DNA from: JACRDV01 sp024860865 [NCBI: Methanobacteriota archaeon]
Lineage (GTDB): Archaea > JACRDV01
Assembly (NCBI GenBank): GCA_024860865.1
Contig: JACRDV010000155.1
Span: 1 to 25,188, forward strand
Direction of reading: 5' to 3'
Length of the DNA stretch: 25,188 bases
The notes beneath the pieces were generated by a model. That model ran no database searches. It was not told the origin of the DNA and was given only the letters and a program-made list of their open reading frames with translations. Of this stretch, positions 7,144 to 16,006 are shown piece after piece. The position numbers were made by a program, and so were the translations under genes. Within the stretch, counting starts at the first letter, position 1; each line of letters starts with the position of its first letter.

Positions 7144-7854
7144 ATGCTACAGAAATCCATCTTGTATGAGGGGAAAACAAAGATCGCGTATCTTACAGAT
7201 GACCCTGAAAAAATTTTGCTTGAATTCAAGGATGACATTACAGCATTTGATGGAAAAAAACATGAAATCATACCTGGCAAGGGCAGAACCAATGCATTAA
7301 TTTCTGCTAAGCTTTTTGAGTTGCTTGAAAAATCTAATCTCAATACTCATTATCTAAATTTTGTTGAACCAAATGCTATGCTTGTTCGAAAACTTGACAT
7401 GATTAGATTAGAAGTAACTTGCAGAAATATCGCGACTGGAAGTTTAGTAAAAAGGTTACCTTTTAAAGAAAAGCAAGTTCTTAACAATCCTATTATTGAG
7501 TGCTATTATAAATCGGATGAATATCACGATCCATTGATTAATGATGACCATATTAAAGCGCTTAAAATTGCTAATGAATTTGAAACTGAACAAATGCGAG
7601 AAACAATTTTAAAAGCAAATAGTATTCTTCAGAAATTTTTATTAGAGCGAAAAATTATTCTCGCTGATTTTAAACTTGAATTTGGCAGAGATTCAAAAGG
7701 CCAAATTTTTATTGGCGATGAAATTTCTCCAGATAGCTGCCGATTGTGGGATAAAACTACGCTTAAAAGCCTAGATAAAGACGTTTTTCGACGTGGCGAG
7801 TTAAATGTAAAAGAAATTTATCAAGAAATTTTTAGACGAATTGTAGGTGCATAA
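7144..7854 (+). CDS. purC: Phosphoribosylaminoimidazole-succinocarboxamide synthase (SAICAR synthetase)
   Basis: Joins aspartate to CAIR with ATP in purine synthesis. Seen motifs: ILYEGKTKIAY near the N-terminus, DDITAFDGKKHE, RLEVTCRNIATGS and GDEISPDSCRLWD, which carry the nucleotide and substrate contacts of PurC. The frame is open back to an ATG at 7105, adding 13 residues. The family normally starts right at the LQKxxLLYEGK segment, so ATG 7144 is preferred; neither ATG has a clear Shine-Dalgarno site, and a leaderless start at 7105 from the TATA near 7071 remains possible. First gene of the purC-S-Q-L-F-D operon; 2 nt separate it from purS. Confidence 0.92.
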   Translation: MLQKSILYEGKTKIAYLTDDPEKILLEFKDDITAFDGKKHEIIPGKGRTNALISAKLFELLEKSNLNTHYLNFVEPNAMLVRKLDMIRLEVTCRNIATGSLVKRLPFKEKQVLNNPIIECYYKSDEYHDPLINDDHIKALKIANEFETEQMRETILKANSILQKFLLERKIILADFKLEFGRDSKGQIFIGDEISPDSCRLWDKTTLKSLDKDVFRRGELNVKEIYQEIFRRIVGA

Positions 7855-7856
7855 GA

Positions 7857-8114
7857 TTGGAACATATTGCTGAAGTTTTAATTGAATTGAAGCCAGGGTT
7901 AGTTGATCCAGAGGGGAAAGCGATTCATAGGGCTCTGAATCTTCTGGGTTATCAAAATGTGAAAGAAGTAAAATCTTCGAAGCAATTGAAAATCAAACTT
8001 GAAGTGAATAACAAAGAAGATGCTAAAAAATTAGTTGATGAAATGTGCAGGCGGCTTTTAGCTAATCCGGTTATTCACAATTATACTATTTCGATTAAAG
8101 AGGCAACTATATGA
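7857..8114 (+). CDS. purS: Phosphoribosylformylglycinamidine synthase subunit PurS
   Basis: Small structural subunit that bridges PurQ and PurL in the FGAM synthase complex. 85 residues, the normal size, with the family pattern LKPGLVDPEGKAIHRALNLL near residues 12-31 and a following coil/strand that matches the PurS dimer fold. It begins with TTG at 7857, only 2 nt after the purC stop. Its TGA overlaps the purQ ATG by 4 nt, so translation is coupled. Confidence 0.9.
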   Translation: MEHIAEVLIELKPGLVDPEGKAIHRALNLLGYQNVKEVKSSKQLKIKLEVNNKEDAKKLVDEMCRRLLANPVIHNYTISIKEATI

Positions 8115-8809
8115 GAATCGGAATTATCAAGTATCCAGGCACAAACTGTGATATGGATGTCTACAGTGTTTTGAAAAATATTTTACAGGTTAATGCAGAG
8201 TATGTTTGGTACGCTAAGGAAGACCTTGGTGAGTATGATGGAATTGTTGTTCCCGGAGGATTCTCTTACGGGGATTATCTAAGAGCTGGTGCAATCGCTG
8301 CAAGGATGCCAATTACATCTGCGCTCAAAGAGCATATAAAAAAAGGAAAACCTGTTCTTTCAATCTGCAATGGCTTCCAGATTTTAGTAGAATCGGGATT
8401 GCTTTTAGGAGCTCTTATGCCAAACATTGGAGCTCGTTTTATCTGTAAGTGGGTTACTTTAAGGGTTGAAACCTCTTTTACTGCCCTCACCAACCAAATT
8501 CCTAAAGGAAAATTGCTAAGAATGCCAATTGCTCACGCTGAGGGAGATTACTATGCTGAGCCGAAAGTTTTGAGAAAATTGGATGCAAACGATCAAATTG
8601 TGTTTAGGTATGTCGATGAACGCGGTAATCCAACTCCAGAAGCAAATCCTAACGGATCCATCGATAATATCGCTGGAATCTCAAACGAAGAAGGAAATGT
8701 TGTAGCGCTGATGCCCCATCCTGAACGCGCATCTGAAAAAATTTTAGGCTCAGAGGATGGTCGCGCTGTTTTTGAATCTATGGTAAAGTACATTGAGGGA
8801 TTAACTTGA
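8111..8809 (+). CDS. purQ: Phosphoribosylformylglycinamidine synthase subunit PurQ (glutaminase)
   Basis: Class I glutamine amidotransferase that feeds ammonia to PurL for FGAR to FGAM conversion. The nucleophile elbow SICNGFQIL places Cys86, and MPHPERA gives His203 and Glu205, completing the triad. VVPGGFSYGDYLRAG (about 46-60) is the PurQ oxyanion region. 232 residues is normal. It starts at ATG 8111 inside the purS stop and ends in TTGA shared with purL. Confidence 0.93.
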   Translation: MRIGIIKYPGTNCDMDVYSVLKNILQVNAEYVWYAKEDLGEYDGIVVPGGFSYGDYLRAGAIAARMPITSALKEHIKKGKPVLSICNGFQILVESGLLLGALMPNIGARFICKWVTLRVETSFTALTNQIPKGKLLRMPIAHAEGDYYAEPKVLRKLDANDQIVFRYVDERGNPTPEANPNGSIDNIAGISNEEGNVVALMPHPERASEKILGSEDGRAVFESMVKYIEGLT

Positions 8810-11019
8810 CTACGACTGAAGCTGCTATCCAAGTCAGCTTAACTCCAGAAGAAATTGAGCTTGCAAAAAAGAGGATGGGTAGAAAACTAAATTCCACAGA
8901 ACTCTTTATGGTGGAAACCATGTGGTCAGAGCATTGTTCATACAAAAGCTCAAGACCATTGCTCAAACTCTTCACAACAACTGGAAAGCATGTTTTAGTT
9001 GGACCAGGTTATGATGCTGGAGCAATTGATATTGGCGATGGTTGGGCAGTTGTAACAAAAATCGAGAGCCATAACCATCCTTCAGCAATTGAGCCTTATT
9101 CAGGAGCAGCCACTGGCATAGGTGGAATTGTGCGCGATATTTTATCATTAGGCGCAAGACCGATCGCTTTACTTGATTCACTTAGGTTTGGGTCTATTGA
9201 AAAAGAGCGCTCCAGATATTTATTTGATTGGGTTGTTAAAGGAATTGCAGACTATGGGAACCGAATCGGAGTACCAACTGTTGCTGGCGAAGTTGAATTT
9301 GATGAAGGTTTCGAGTTCAATCCATTAGTTAATGTAATGTGCGTTGGAATTGTTCCCAAAGATAAAATTGTTAAAGCAATTGCTGAACATCCTGGCGACT
9401 CCGTTATCTTAGTAGGGAGTTCAACTGGAAGAGATGGAATTCATGGCGTAACCTTTGCTTCTGCAGAATTAACAGCTGCAGCTGAAGAGGTAAGTAGACC
9501 AGCTGTTCAAATTGGGGACCCCTTCACAAAGAAGCTTTTAATTGAAGCTGTGCTTGAGGCACTTGCAAGTGGCAAAGTTCATGGGTTAAAGGACCTTGGC
9601 GGTGGGGGCTTAACATGCGCATCCTCCGAAATGTCATCAAAAGGCAATACTGGCATGGAAATTGATATTTCTAAAATTCCTAAGCGCGAGCCTGGAATGG
9701 TTCCTTATGAGGTAATGCTTTCCGAATCCCAAGAAAGGATGTTGTTAATAGTTGAACCAGGCTCTGAAGAAGAGTTCATAAAAATTTTTCAAAAATATGA
9801 TCTGAATGTTTCAGTTATTGGAAAAGTAACAGATACTGGTTTTGTTGTTGTGAAAGATGGAGATAAAATTATTGCAAAAGTTCAATCTAGATTGCTTGCT
9901 GAGGATTCTCCTGTAGTATACCGAGAAGCAAAAGTACCAATTGATATTGAAAAGTTAAGGGATATTAAAGAACCTCTCGAGCCAGCTGACTTGAAATCCG
10001 TTTTTTTAAAAGTTTTAGCTTCTCCAACTATAGCATCAAAAGAGTGGATCTATCGCCAGTATGATCATGAAGTTCAAATTAGAACTGTAATCAAACCTGG
10101 ATATGCTGATGCTGCTGTTCTTAGGATTGCTGACAAAAAAGGAATTGCTATAAAAACTGATTGTAATAGTTTGCATGTTAAGCTTGATCCTTATTATGGA
10201 GGAGCAGGAGCAGTTGCTGAAGCAGCCCGCAATTTAGTTTGTGTAGGAGCAGAGCCAGCTGCAATTGTTGATTGCCTTAACTTTGGAAACCCAGAAAAGC
10301 CAGAAGTATTTTGGCAGTTTTCCGAAGCCGTCCGCGGAATGGCTGATATGGCAAAGGGTTTGGAAATCCCTGTTATCGGAGGAAATGTGAGCTTCTACAA
10401 CGAGACTGAAGGAGTTGCTGTTAATCCTGCTCCCGTAGTTGGTATGGTCGGAGTAATTGAAGATATTGCTAAATCACCTACTATGGGATTCAAAAACTCA
10501 GGAAATGGAATCGTTATTATAGGTGAAACAAAAAAGGAACTAGGTGGTTCCCAATACTATCTAAAAGTGCATGGCATTCGCGGAGGCTACCCTCCAAAAA
10601 CAGATCCTCCAACAGAAAAACAAACCTTGTTAACAATTCTTGAAACGATTAAAAGTGGTTATGCACTGGTAGCTCACGATTGCTCGGAAGGCGGTTTAGC
10701 TGTAGCTCTTGTTGAGATGGCCATTGTTAGTGGTCTTGGATTTACAATTGATCTGGCGAAAGTTTTAGTTCGAGAGCCTCTAAAAGATAGCGAGCTTTTA
10801 TTCTCTGAGTCGCACTCAAGAATAGTTTTAGAAGTTAAACAAGAAAATATTGAAAGAGTGCGCAGCATTGCAAAAAAATTTGGTGTAAAAGCAAGTGTAG
10901 TCGGAGAAGTTACTAAGGACCCTATCTTAATTATTAAAAGAGATAATTCAATCGTTTTGACTTGCGCTTTAAGTGACGCTCAATCGGTTTGGACTCGGAG
11001 TATTCCGAGTTATATGTGA
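8806..11019 (+). CDS. purL: Phosphoribosylformylglycinamidine synthase subunit PurL (small type)
   Basis: ATP-dependent synthetase subunit making FGAM from FGAR. 737 residues, the length of the archaeal and Gram-positive type that lacks fused PurS and PurQ domains. Two PurM-like halves are visible: the N-terminal one with ETMWSEHCSYKSSR, VTKIESHNHPSAIEPYSGAA and GGIVRDILSLGARP, and the C-terminal one with GGNVSFYNET and AHDCSEGGLAVAL. It uses a TTG start at 8806 that overlaps the purQ stop by 4 nt. The next gene, purF, follows after 9 nt. Confidence 0.94.
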   Translation: MTTTEAAIQVSLTPEEIELAKKRMGRKLNSTELFMVETMWSEHCSYKSSRPLLKLFTTTGKHVLVGPGYDAGAIDIGDGWAVVTKIESHNHPSAIEPYSGAATGIGGIVRDILSLGARPIALLDSLRFGSIEKERSRYLFDWVVKGIADYGNRIGVPTVAGEVEFDEGFEFNPLVNVMCVGIVPKDKIVKAIAEHPGDSVILVGSSTGRDGIHGVTFASAELTAAAEEVSRPAVQIGDPFTKKLLIEAVLEALASGKVHGLKDLGGGGLTCASSEMSSKGNTGMEIDISKIPKREPGMVPYEVMLSESQERMLLIVEPGSEEEFIKIFQKYDLNVSVIGKVTDTGFVVVKDGDKIIAKVQSRLLAEDSPVVYREAKVPIDIEKLRDIKEPLEPADLKSVFLKVLASPTIASKEWIYRQYDHEVQIRTVIKPGYADAAVLRIADKKGIAIKTDCNSLHVKLDPYYGGAGAVAEAARNLVCVGAEPAAIVDCLNFGNPEKPEVFWQFSEAVRGMADMAKGLEIPVIGGNVSFYNETEGVAVNPAPVVGMVGVIEDIAKSPTMGFKNSGNGIVIIGETKKELGGSQYYLKVHGIRGGYPPKTDPPTEKQTLLTILETIKSGYALVAHDCSEGGLAVALVEMAIVSGLGFTIDLAKVLVREPLKDSELLFSESHSRIVLEVKQENIERVRSIAKKFGVKASVVGEVTKDPILIIKRDNSIVLTCALSDAQSVWTRSIPSYM

Positions 11020-11028
11020 GGTTGTATT

Positions 11029-12444
11029 ATGAATCCATTAATTCGAGATAAGTGCGCAGTATTTGGGATATACTCGCTTGATAAACGTGCTGAAATTGCT
11101 AAATCCATATATTATGGATTGCTCTCGCTGCAGCACCGCGGCCAAGAATCAGCTGGGATTGCAACATATGATGGAGCGCAAATCTATCTTGGAAAATCGA
11201 TGGGATTAGTTGCTGATGTATTCCCAGAAGAGGAACTTAAAAAGTTCATCGGATACACTGGAATTGGACATGTTCGTTATTCAACAACTGGCGAGTCTAG
11301 GCTTGAAAATGCTCATCCGCAGCTAGTTGATGGCAAAAGAGGAAGATTAGCTATAGTCCATAATGGAAATTTGGTTAATTATTCTCAACTTAGAAAAGAG
11401 CTCGAGTTAAAGGGCTGCAAATTCCAAACTACTACCGACACTGAAGTGATTGGGCTAGCAATTGCAATGGAAGAGGGAGATTTAACTCAAGCTATTTCTA
11501 GAACAATGGAAAAGCTTGAAGGATCATATTCATTTATCATTCTGACTGATAAGGGAGAATTTGCCGCAGTAAGAGATCCTTTTGGTTTTAGACCGCTTTG
11601 TTATGGTGAGGATGGAAAGAAATTTATTTTTGCATCAGAAACTGTTGCCTTTGATATAGTTGATGCATCTTATGTCCGAGATGTGGAACCCGGCGAGATT
11701 GTCGTTGTAAATGAAAGTGGCCTTCAATCTAATAGGCCAATTAAGTTGACCCGCACTGCCTATTGTATGTTTGAATATGTTTACTTCAGCAGGCCCGATT
11801 CAATTCTAAATGGAAAATCAGTTTATGAAACTCGCAGGAAAATCGGAGAGCTTTTAGCGCAAGAACATCCAGTTGAGGCTGATGTGATCATACCCGTTCC
11901 AGACTCTGCTAGGCCTCACTCTGAGGGTTATGCTAGCATAAATAGGCTGCCAATTGTAGAAGGATTAGTTAAAAACCGGTATATTGGGCGAACTTTTATA
12001 ATGCCCTATCAGAAAGCTAGAGAACTTCTTGTTAGAGCTAAACTAAATCCTGTACGCTCAATTTTAAAAGACAGGCGCGTTGTTTTGCTCGATGACAGCA
12101 TCGTGCGCGGTACAACTTCAAAAAGCATAGTTGAATTGCTGAAAAAAGCTGGAGCAAAAGAAGTTCATGTGAGAATTGGCTGTCCTCCGATAAAATCACC
12201 TTGCTTCTATGGCATTGACATGCCTACTAGGGAAGAGTTGATTGCTTCGAGGAGAACAATTCCAACCATTGCAAGCGAGATTAATGCCGACTCGCTCGGT
12301 TATCTTAGCATTGAAAATTTAATTCAAGCAATTGGATTTAGTAAAGATGAACTTTGCCTTGCCTGTTTAACTGGTGAATATCCTACTCAAATAGCGGCAA
12401 TTAAAGCTGAGGCTCAAATTGCAAATCAAGTAGTTGTAGAATAG
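11029..12444 (+). CDS. purF: Amidophosphoribosyltransferase PurF
   Basis: Committed step of purine synthesis: makes phosphoribosylamine from PRPP and glutamine. Cys9 in RDKCAVFGIYS is the expected N-terminal nucleophile after removal of an 8-residue propeptide. The PRPP loop VVLLDDSIVRGTTSK lies at about 351-365. Cys246, Cys392, Cys443 and Cys446 match the spacing of the four 4Fe-4S ligands of Bacillus-type PurF, so this is probably an iron-sulfur, oxygen-sensitive enzyme matured by propeptide cleavage. GAGGTTG at 11017-11023 serves as ribosome binding site. A 41-nt spacer separates it from purD. Confidence 0.94.
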   Translation: MNPLIRDKCAVFGIYSLDKRAEIAKSIYYGLLSLQHRGQESAGIATYDGAQIYLGKSMGLVADVFPEEELKKFIGYTGIGHVRYSTTGESRLENAHPQLVDGKRGRLAIVHNGNLVNYSQLRKELELKGCKFQTTTDTEVIGLAIAMEEGDLTQAISRTMEKLEGSYSFIILTDKGEFAAVRDPFGFRPLCYGEDGKKFIFASETVAFDIVDASYVRDVEPGEIVVVNESGLQSNRPIKLTRTAYCMFEYVYFSRPDSILNGKSVYETRRKIGELLAQEHPVEADVIIPVPDSARPHSEGYASINRLPIVEGLVKNRYIGRTFIMPYQKARELLVRAKLNPVRSILKDRRVVLLDDSIVRGTTSKSIVELLKKAGAKEVHVRIGCPPIKSPCFYGIDMPTREELIASRRTIPTIASEINADSLGYLSIENLIQAIGFSKDELCLACLTGEYPTQIAAIKAEAQIANQVVVE

Positions 12445-12485
12445 ATTGCTAAAGAAACTATTAAATTCAAATCGGCAGTGGTCCA

Positions 12486-13928
12486 ATGGAAAGAGTTCGC
12501 ATTGGGATTATCAGTTATGGCGCTAGAGAAGCTGCGATAGTGGATGCTTTTTCTCGTAGCAATTATAATGTTGAATTTTATATCGCGGACAAACAAAGAA
12601 ATCCTTTCAATGTGAAAAAAGCCGAAGAGACTAGAGGAGCTCATACAGTAATTCCTGATCTTGATGTAAATGAAATTTGTAAATTTTTTAAAAAACATCA
12701 GAATAAGGTTGATTTTATAATACCTGGCTGCGAGGGTCCGATAATTAATGGTCTTAGAAATGTCGTTGAAGAAGAAACCAGAATACCTGTGATTTGTCCA
12801 ACAAAAGAATATGCTGTTGAAAAAAGCAAAGTTGCTCAACGTTTTTTATTCCAAAAAGTTGTGCCTGAAGTCAATCCTCAATTCAAAGTATTTGATCCAA
12901 AAGACTATAATGGCAAAAGCAGAGATGAGCTAAAAAAAGATATTTACGAGTGGATTAACGAACTTGGTGGCGTAGAGAAAAGTGTAATTAAGCCAGACAA
13001 ACCTGGCTTTGGCAAAGGGGTTGGAGTTGGAGGCGAACATTTCACAACATGGGAGCAGGCTTTTGGGCACTTTCTTTCTCTTTATGGAGATGGAAGAGAG
13101 CCCGTGATAATTGAGGAAAAAATTGAGGGTGAAGAGTCTAGCTTTCAAGCATGGTGCGATGGAAAACATCTAGAAGTGCTGCCGGATACGCGAGATCACA
13201 AAAGAAGATTCGATGGCGATAAAGGCGAAAATACGGGAGGAATGGGCTCTTTTTGTGATGCAAAACCTTGGCTACCATTTATGACTAAAGCAGATTGGGA
13301 AAAAGAAATTGAAATTGTGAACAAAGTTTTTGCACATTTGAGAGGAAATGGTTATAATTCTGGTTTAATAGGTATGCCATTCTACGTTGCGTTTGCACAT
13401 ACTGCAAAAGAACCAAAGGGATTTGAAATTAACTCACGACCTGGCGATCCTGAAATTATTAACATAATGCCGATTATGAAAAATGATTTTGTCGAAGTTT
13501 GCTATCGCATATTAGAGGGAAATTTGCCTCGGCTTGAACTTGAACCGCTTGCAACTGTTGTAACTTATAAAGTGCCGCCCCATTATCCTGAGAAAAAGAA
13601 AGCGACGGAGACAAGAATAGACCTAACTGAAGCCTATAAATTGAAAGAGAAACACGGAGATAAAATTAGAATTTATACCGGCTCGGCTGAATTGGATATG
13701 GATGGGAAAACAATTCATGCTTTAAGTTCAAGAGTGGTAGGAGTTGTTGGCATTGCTGAGACTATTTCAGCAGCGCGTGAGATTTCGCTTGAAGGCATAA
13801 GAGCAATAGGGGGTCCTTTTGAGTTAGATTATAGGAAAGATATTGGGTCGCAGTATTACATTAACAAGACTATCGAACATATGAAAAAGTTGAGAGCCGC
13901 TCTCAATTCTAATCTTTTCGTTCGCTGA
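12486..13928 (+). CDS. purD: Phosphoribosylamine-glycine ligase PurD (GAR synthetase)
   Basis: ATP-grasp enzyme joining glycine to phosphoribosylamine. The N-terminal domain begins VRIGIISYGAREAAIVDAF. The ATP-grasp part shows VIKPDKPGFGKGVGVGG, IIEEKIEGEESSFQAWCDG, TGGMGSF and the metal-binding NSRPGDPEIINIMPIMKND. At 480 residues it is longer than the common bacterial form of about 430; the extra length lies partly around 130-160 (KDYNGKSRDELKKDIYEW). Last gene of the cluster, consistent with supplying the product that follows PurF. No strong Shine-Dalgarno site precedes ATG 12486. Confidence 0.92.
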   Translation: MERVRIGIISYGAREAAIVDAFSRSNYNVEFYIADKQRNPFNVKKAEETRGAHTVIPDLDVNEICKFFKKHQNKVDFIIPGCEGPIINGLRNVVEEETRIPVICPTKEYAVEKSKVAQRFLFQKVVPEVNPQFKVFDPKDYNGKSRDELKKDIYEWINELGGVEKSVIKPDKPGFGKGVGVGGEHFTTWEQAFGHFLSLYGDGREPVIIEEKIEGEESSFQAWCDGKHLEVLPDTRDHKRRFDGDKGENTGGMGSFCDAKPWLPFMTKADWEKEIEIVNKVFAHLRGNGYNSGLIGMPFYVAFAHTAKEPKGFEINSRPGDPEIINIMPIMKNDFVEVCYRILEGNLPRLELEPLATVVTYKVPPHYPEKKKATETRIDLTEAYKLKEKHGDKIRIYTGSAELDMDGKTIHALSSRVVGVVGIAETISAAREISLEGIRAIGGPFELDYRKDIGSQYYINKTIEHMKKLRAALNSNLFVR

Positions 13929-14107
13929 TAGTGAAGTACACTCTTAAAACCTAAAAACTGTGCTCGTTAAGCGCTACTAGTTGACGTGAATAGAAAGTGG
14001 ATGCTAAATGAGCTGTAAACTTAAGAGCTCCCAAAAGTTATGTTGGGTTAAACCTGGTCTAGTGCACATTTTTCCCTAATTCTCAGCAAAATTCGGTTTA
14101 TTCTATC

Positions 14108-14130
14108 CAGAGGCTGAGGCCTTTGTTTTA
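14108..14130 (+). terminator. Hairpin plus T-run after the pur operon
   Basis: CAGAGGC (14108-14114) pairs with GCCTTTG (14119-14125) across the loop TGAG, with one G-T pair, and TTTT follows. It lies 180 nt past purD, so it would end a long 3' tail. The rest of 13929-14168 shows no gene. Confidence 0.3.
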
Positions 14131-14168
14131 ACTAAAAAATTAGTAGTTCTGCTTGGGAGAGCCAACAA

Positions 14169-14180
14169 TTTATATAAATT
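14169..14180 (+). promoter_or_regulatory. TATA box of the ATPase/TOPRIM operon
   Basis: TTTATATAAATT is centred about 24 nt before the ATG at 14198. That spacing predicts transcription starting at or next to the start codon, a leaderless archaeal mRNA. Confidence 0.5.
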
Positions 14181-14197
14181 TTGAATAAAATATAACC

Positions 14198-15310
14198 ATG
14201 CTTTTAAAATTACAAGTCAAAAACTACAAAAGTTTAGAAGATTTTGAATTAAGAGTTGACAACTTTAATGTCCTTATTGGCCCAAACAATAGCGGAAAAA
14301 GCAATGTTTTTGATTGCTTATCTTTTCTATCCGAGGTATCAAGAGAAGGCACAATCGTAAATGCCATTAGAAGGCGGGAAGAATATGAGCATATAGTTTA
14401 TGGTGGGCACTCCGACAGAGAGATTCAGATTGGAATTGAAGCCGAAATAGATAGATCAAGAGTAAATTATGAATTCTCCTTCTGGAAATATGATATTATA
14501 AAAGAGAAGTTAACAGTTGATAAAAATGGAGAAACTACAATACTTTTTGAAGGAGAAGGTGGAAGAGGCAAAGTATTTGATGAACTGGAGAGAGTAACGC
14601 GAGAGTATTCTGTTGGATCTCAAACATTAGCACTTTATTCTTTCTACGATTTAAAAAGAAGTCAAACGGCAGTGGCCATTAAAAACTATTTTCAAAACTG
14701 GAAATTTTACAGTTTTATTCCATTTATGATGAGAACATATGAGCAACCTAGAAAAAATTTAGATGCTGGAGTTAGGGGAGAACATCTAGCGCAGGTTCTT
14801 CATACGCTCCTTTCTGAATATCCTTCTCACTTCGAGAAAATTGATGAAACGTTAAGAGCTTCTGTTCGAGAAACTGAAAGATTGCACTCGCCCCTAACAG
14901 AAGATGGAAGAACTTACGTAGGTGTGAAAGAAAAATATTTTAAAAAACCATTCACATCCATGCAGATTTCCGATGGTACCTTACGACTTCTAGCTCATTT
15001 AGCAGTTCTATTTTCCCCTTCCTCACCTCCGTTGGCTTGCTTCGAGGAACCCGAAAACCATGTTCACCCCCGGCTTTTAGAACTTCTAGCCGAGGTGCTC
15101 AAAAAAGGAGCTGCAAAAACACAAGTTTTAGTCTCCACGCATTCACCATATTTTCTCAATTTTATCCCACCTGAAAATTTAATTATTATCGAGAGAGTAG
15201 AAGGAAAGACTATCTCAAAAAGACTTAAAAAAGGAGAATTAAAGGACTTCTTGGAAGAATTTTCCATCGGCGAACTTTGGTATTCAGGTGAACTTGGTGG
15301 AACGCCATAG
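14198..15310 (+). CDS. AAA/OLD-like ATPase of a putative two-gene defence module
   Basis: 370-residue ATPase of the RecF/SMC-like AAA_15/AAA_21 group. It opens LKLQVKNYKSLEDFEL, then Walker A GPNNSGKS at 28-35. The second half has MQISDGTLRLLAHLAVLF (signature-like), Walker B FEEPENHVHP with the catalytic Glu pair, and the switch His in STHSPYFL. There is no nuclease domain in this chain; the TOPRIM-like part is the next gene, which overlaps its end. The split ATPase plus TOPRIM arrangement resembles RloA/RloB (AbiL), PARIS AriA/AriB and split OLD systems. Anti-phage function is inference from that likeness. The start is a leaderless ATG. Confidence 0.8.
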   Translation: MLLKLQVKNYKSLEDFELRVDNFNVLIGPNNSGKSNVFDCLSFLSEVSREGTIVNAIRRREEYEHIVYGGHSDREIQIGIEAEIDRSRVNYEFSFWKYDIIKEKLTVDKNGETTILFEGEGGRGKVFDELERVTREYSVGSQTLALYSFYDLKRSQTAVAIKNYFQNWKFYSFIPFMMRTYEQPRKNLDAGVRGEHLAQVLHTLLSEYPSHFEKIDETLRASVRETERLHSPLTEDGRTYVGVKEKYFKKPFTSMQISDGTLRLLAHLAVLFSPSSPPLACFEEPENHVHPRLLELLAEVLKKGAAKTQVLVSTHSPYFLNFIPPENLIIIERVEGKTISKRLKKGELKDFLEEFSIGELWYSGELGGTP

Positions 15311-15824
15311 AGGCATAATTGTAGAAGGACCAAGTGATGAAAAAGTAATCAAAGAGATAGCAACGAGGCTTGGAATTCCAATAAGGGTGAGAGTAGCCAA
15401 AGGAAAACCAGAACTTTTAAAGAAAATGGATAGTTATGCTCTGCTATTAAGGGAATGTGAAAAAGTTATAGCATTGATAGATTCCCATTGTACTGAAATA
15501 TCCAAAGTTGAAGATGAGGTTACTAGGGCAAGAAAAAATTCGCAAAGAGAAATTAAAATTTGCATTGTTAGGCATGCAATTGAAGCGTGGTTCCTTGCAG
15601 ATGAAAATGCTTTGGGAGAATTTGTAGAAAATCCAACAGCAATTTCAAATCCAGAAGAAATTTGTAAGCCTGATGAAGAAATTGAAAAACTATTCAGAAA
15701 TTCGGGAAAGGAATATCTCAAAACTAGAGATGCACTAAAACTAATTAATAAAATTAATTTCACGTCCGTTGAGAGGAAATGTGAAAGTTTTAAAAGCTTC
15801 CTTAAATTATTAATGGACTGCTAG
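15297..15824 (+). CDS. TOPRIM/DUF4276-like partner of the AAA ATPase
   Basis: About 175 residues. GIIVEGPSDEKVIKEIA near the N-terminus is a TOPRIM-like glutamate motif. IALIDSHC follows where TOPRIM proteins have DxD; here only the first Asp is kept. HAIEAWFLADENAL resembles the conserved EaWlLAD segment of DUF4276/RloB proteins. It overlaps the ATPase gene. GTG 15297 is chosen because AGGTGA at 15286-15291 lies 5 nt before it; a GTG at 15288 is also open. In related modules this subunit is the effector nuclease, held by the ATPase. Whether the catalytic metal site is functional here is uncertain. Confidence 0.65.
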   Translation: MERHRGIIVEGPSDEKVIKEIATRLGIPIRVRVAKGKPELLKKMDSYALLLRECEKVIALIDSHCTEISKVEDEVTRARKNSQREIKICIVRHAIEAWFLADENALGEFVENPTAISNPEEICKPDEEIEKLFRNSGKEYLKTRDALKLINKINFTSVERKCESFKSFLKLLMDC

Positions 15825-15829
15825 GAGCG

Positions 15830-16006
15830 ATGGAAAAAACATTTCGTATAGATGAAATAAATTTGAGATTAAAATTTCTTAAAAATACCTGTTATTCTCT
15901 ATTTACTGGTATGTGCCCTATTTGGGGTAATTACTTTAAATTTAGTGCTAAAGAAGTCTTTCAATATGATTTCATTGTTACTATGAAAAAGCATTTGGGA
16001 CCTTAG
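15830..16006 (+). CDS. Possible 58-residue small protein after the TOPRIM gene
   Basis: Short open frame from ATG 15830 to TAG 16006, starting 5 nt after the TOPRIM stop, with AGGAG at 15823-15827 (spacing only 2 nt). It translates as MEKTFRIDEINLRLKFL then NTCYSLFTGMCPIWGN and an ordinary mixed C-terminus. No family recognised. It may be a third gene of the module, a remnant, or a chance frame. Confidence 0.3.
   Translation: MEKTFRIDEINLRLKFLKNTCYSLFTGMCPIWGNYFKFSAKEVFQYDFIVTMKKHLGP

Noticed and set aside
12426-12839. 137-residue minus-strand frame across purF/purD
   Set aside because: Antisense to purD, rich in Phe/Ser/Asn as expected from an antisense shadow, no family resemblance.
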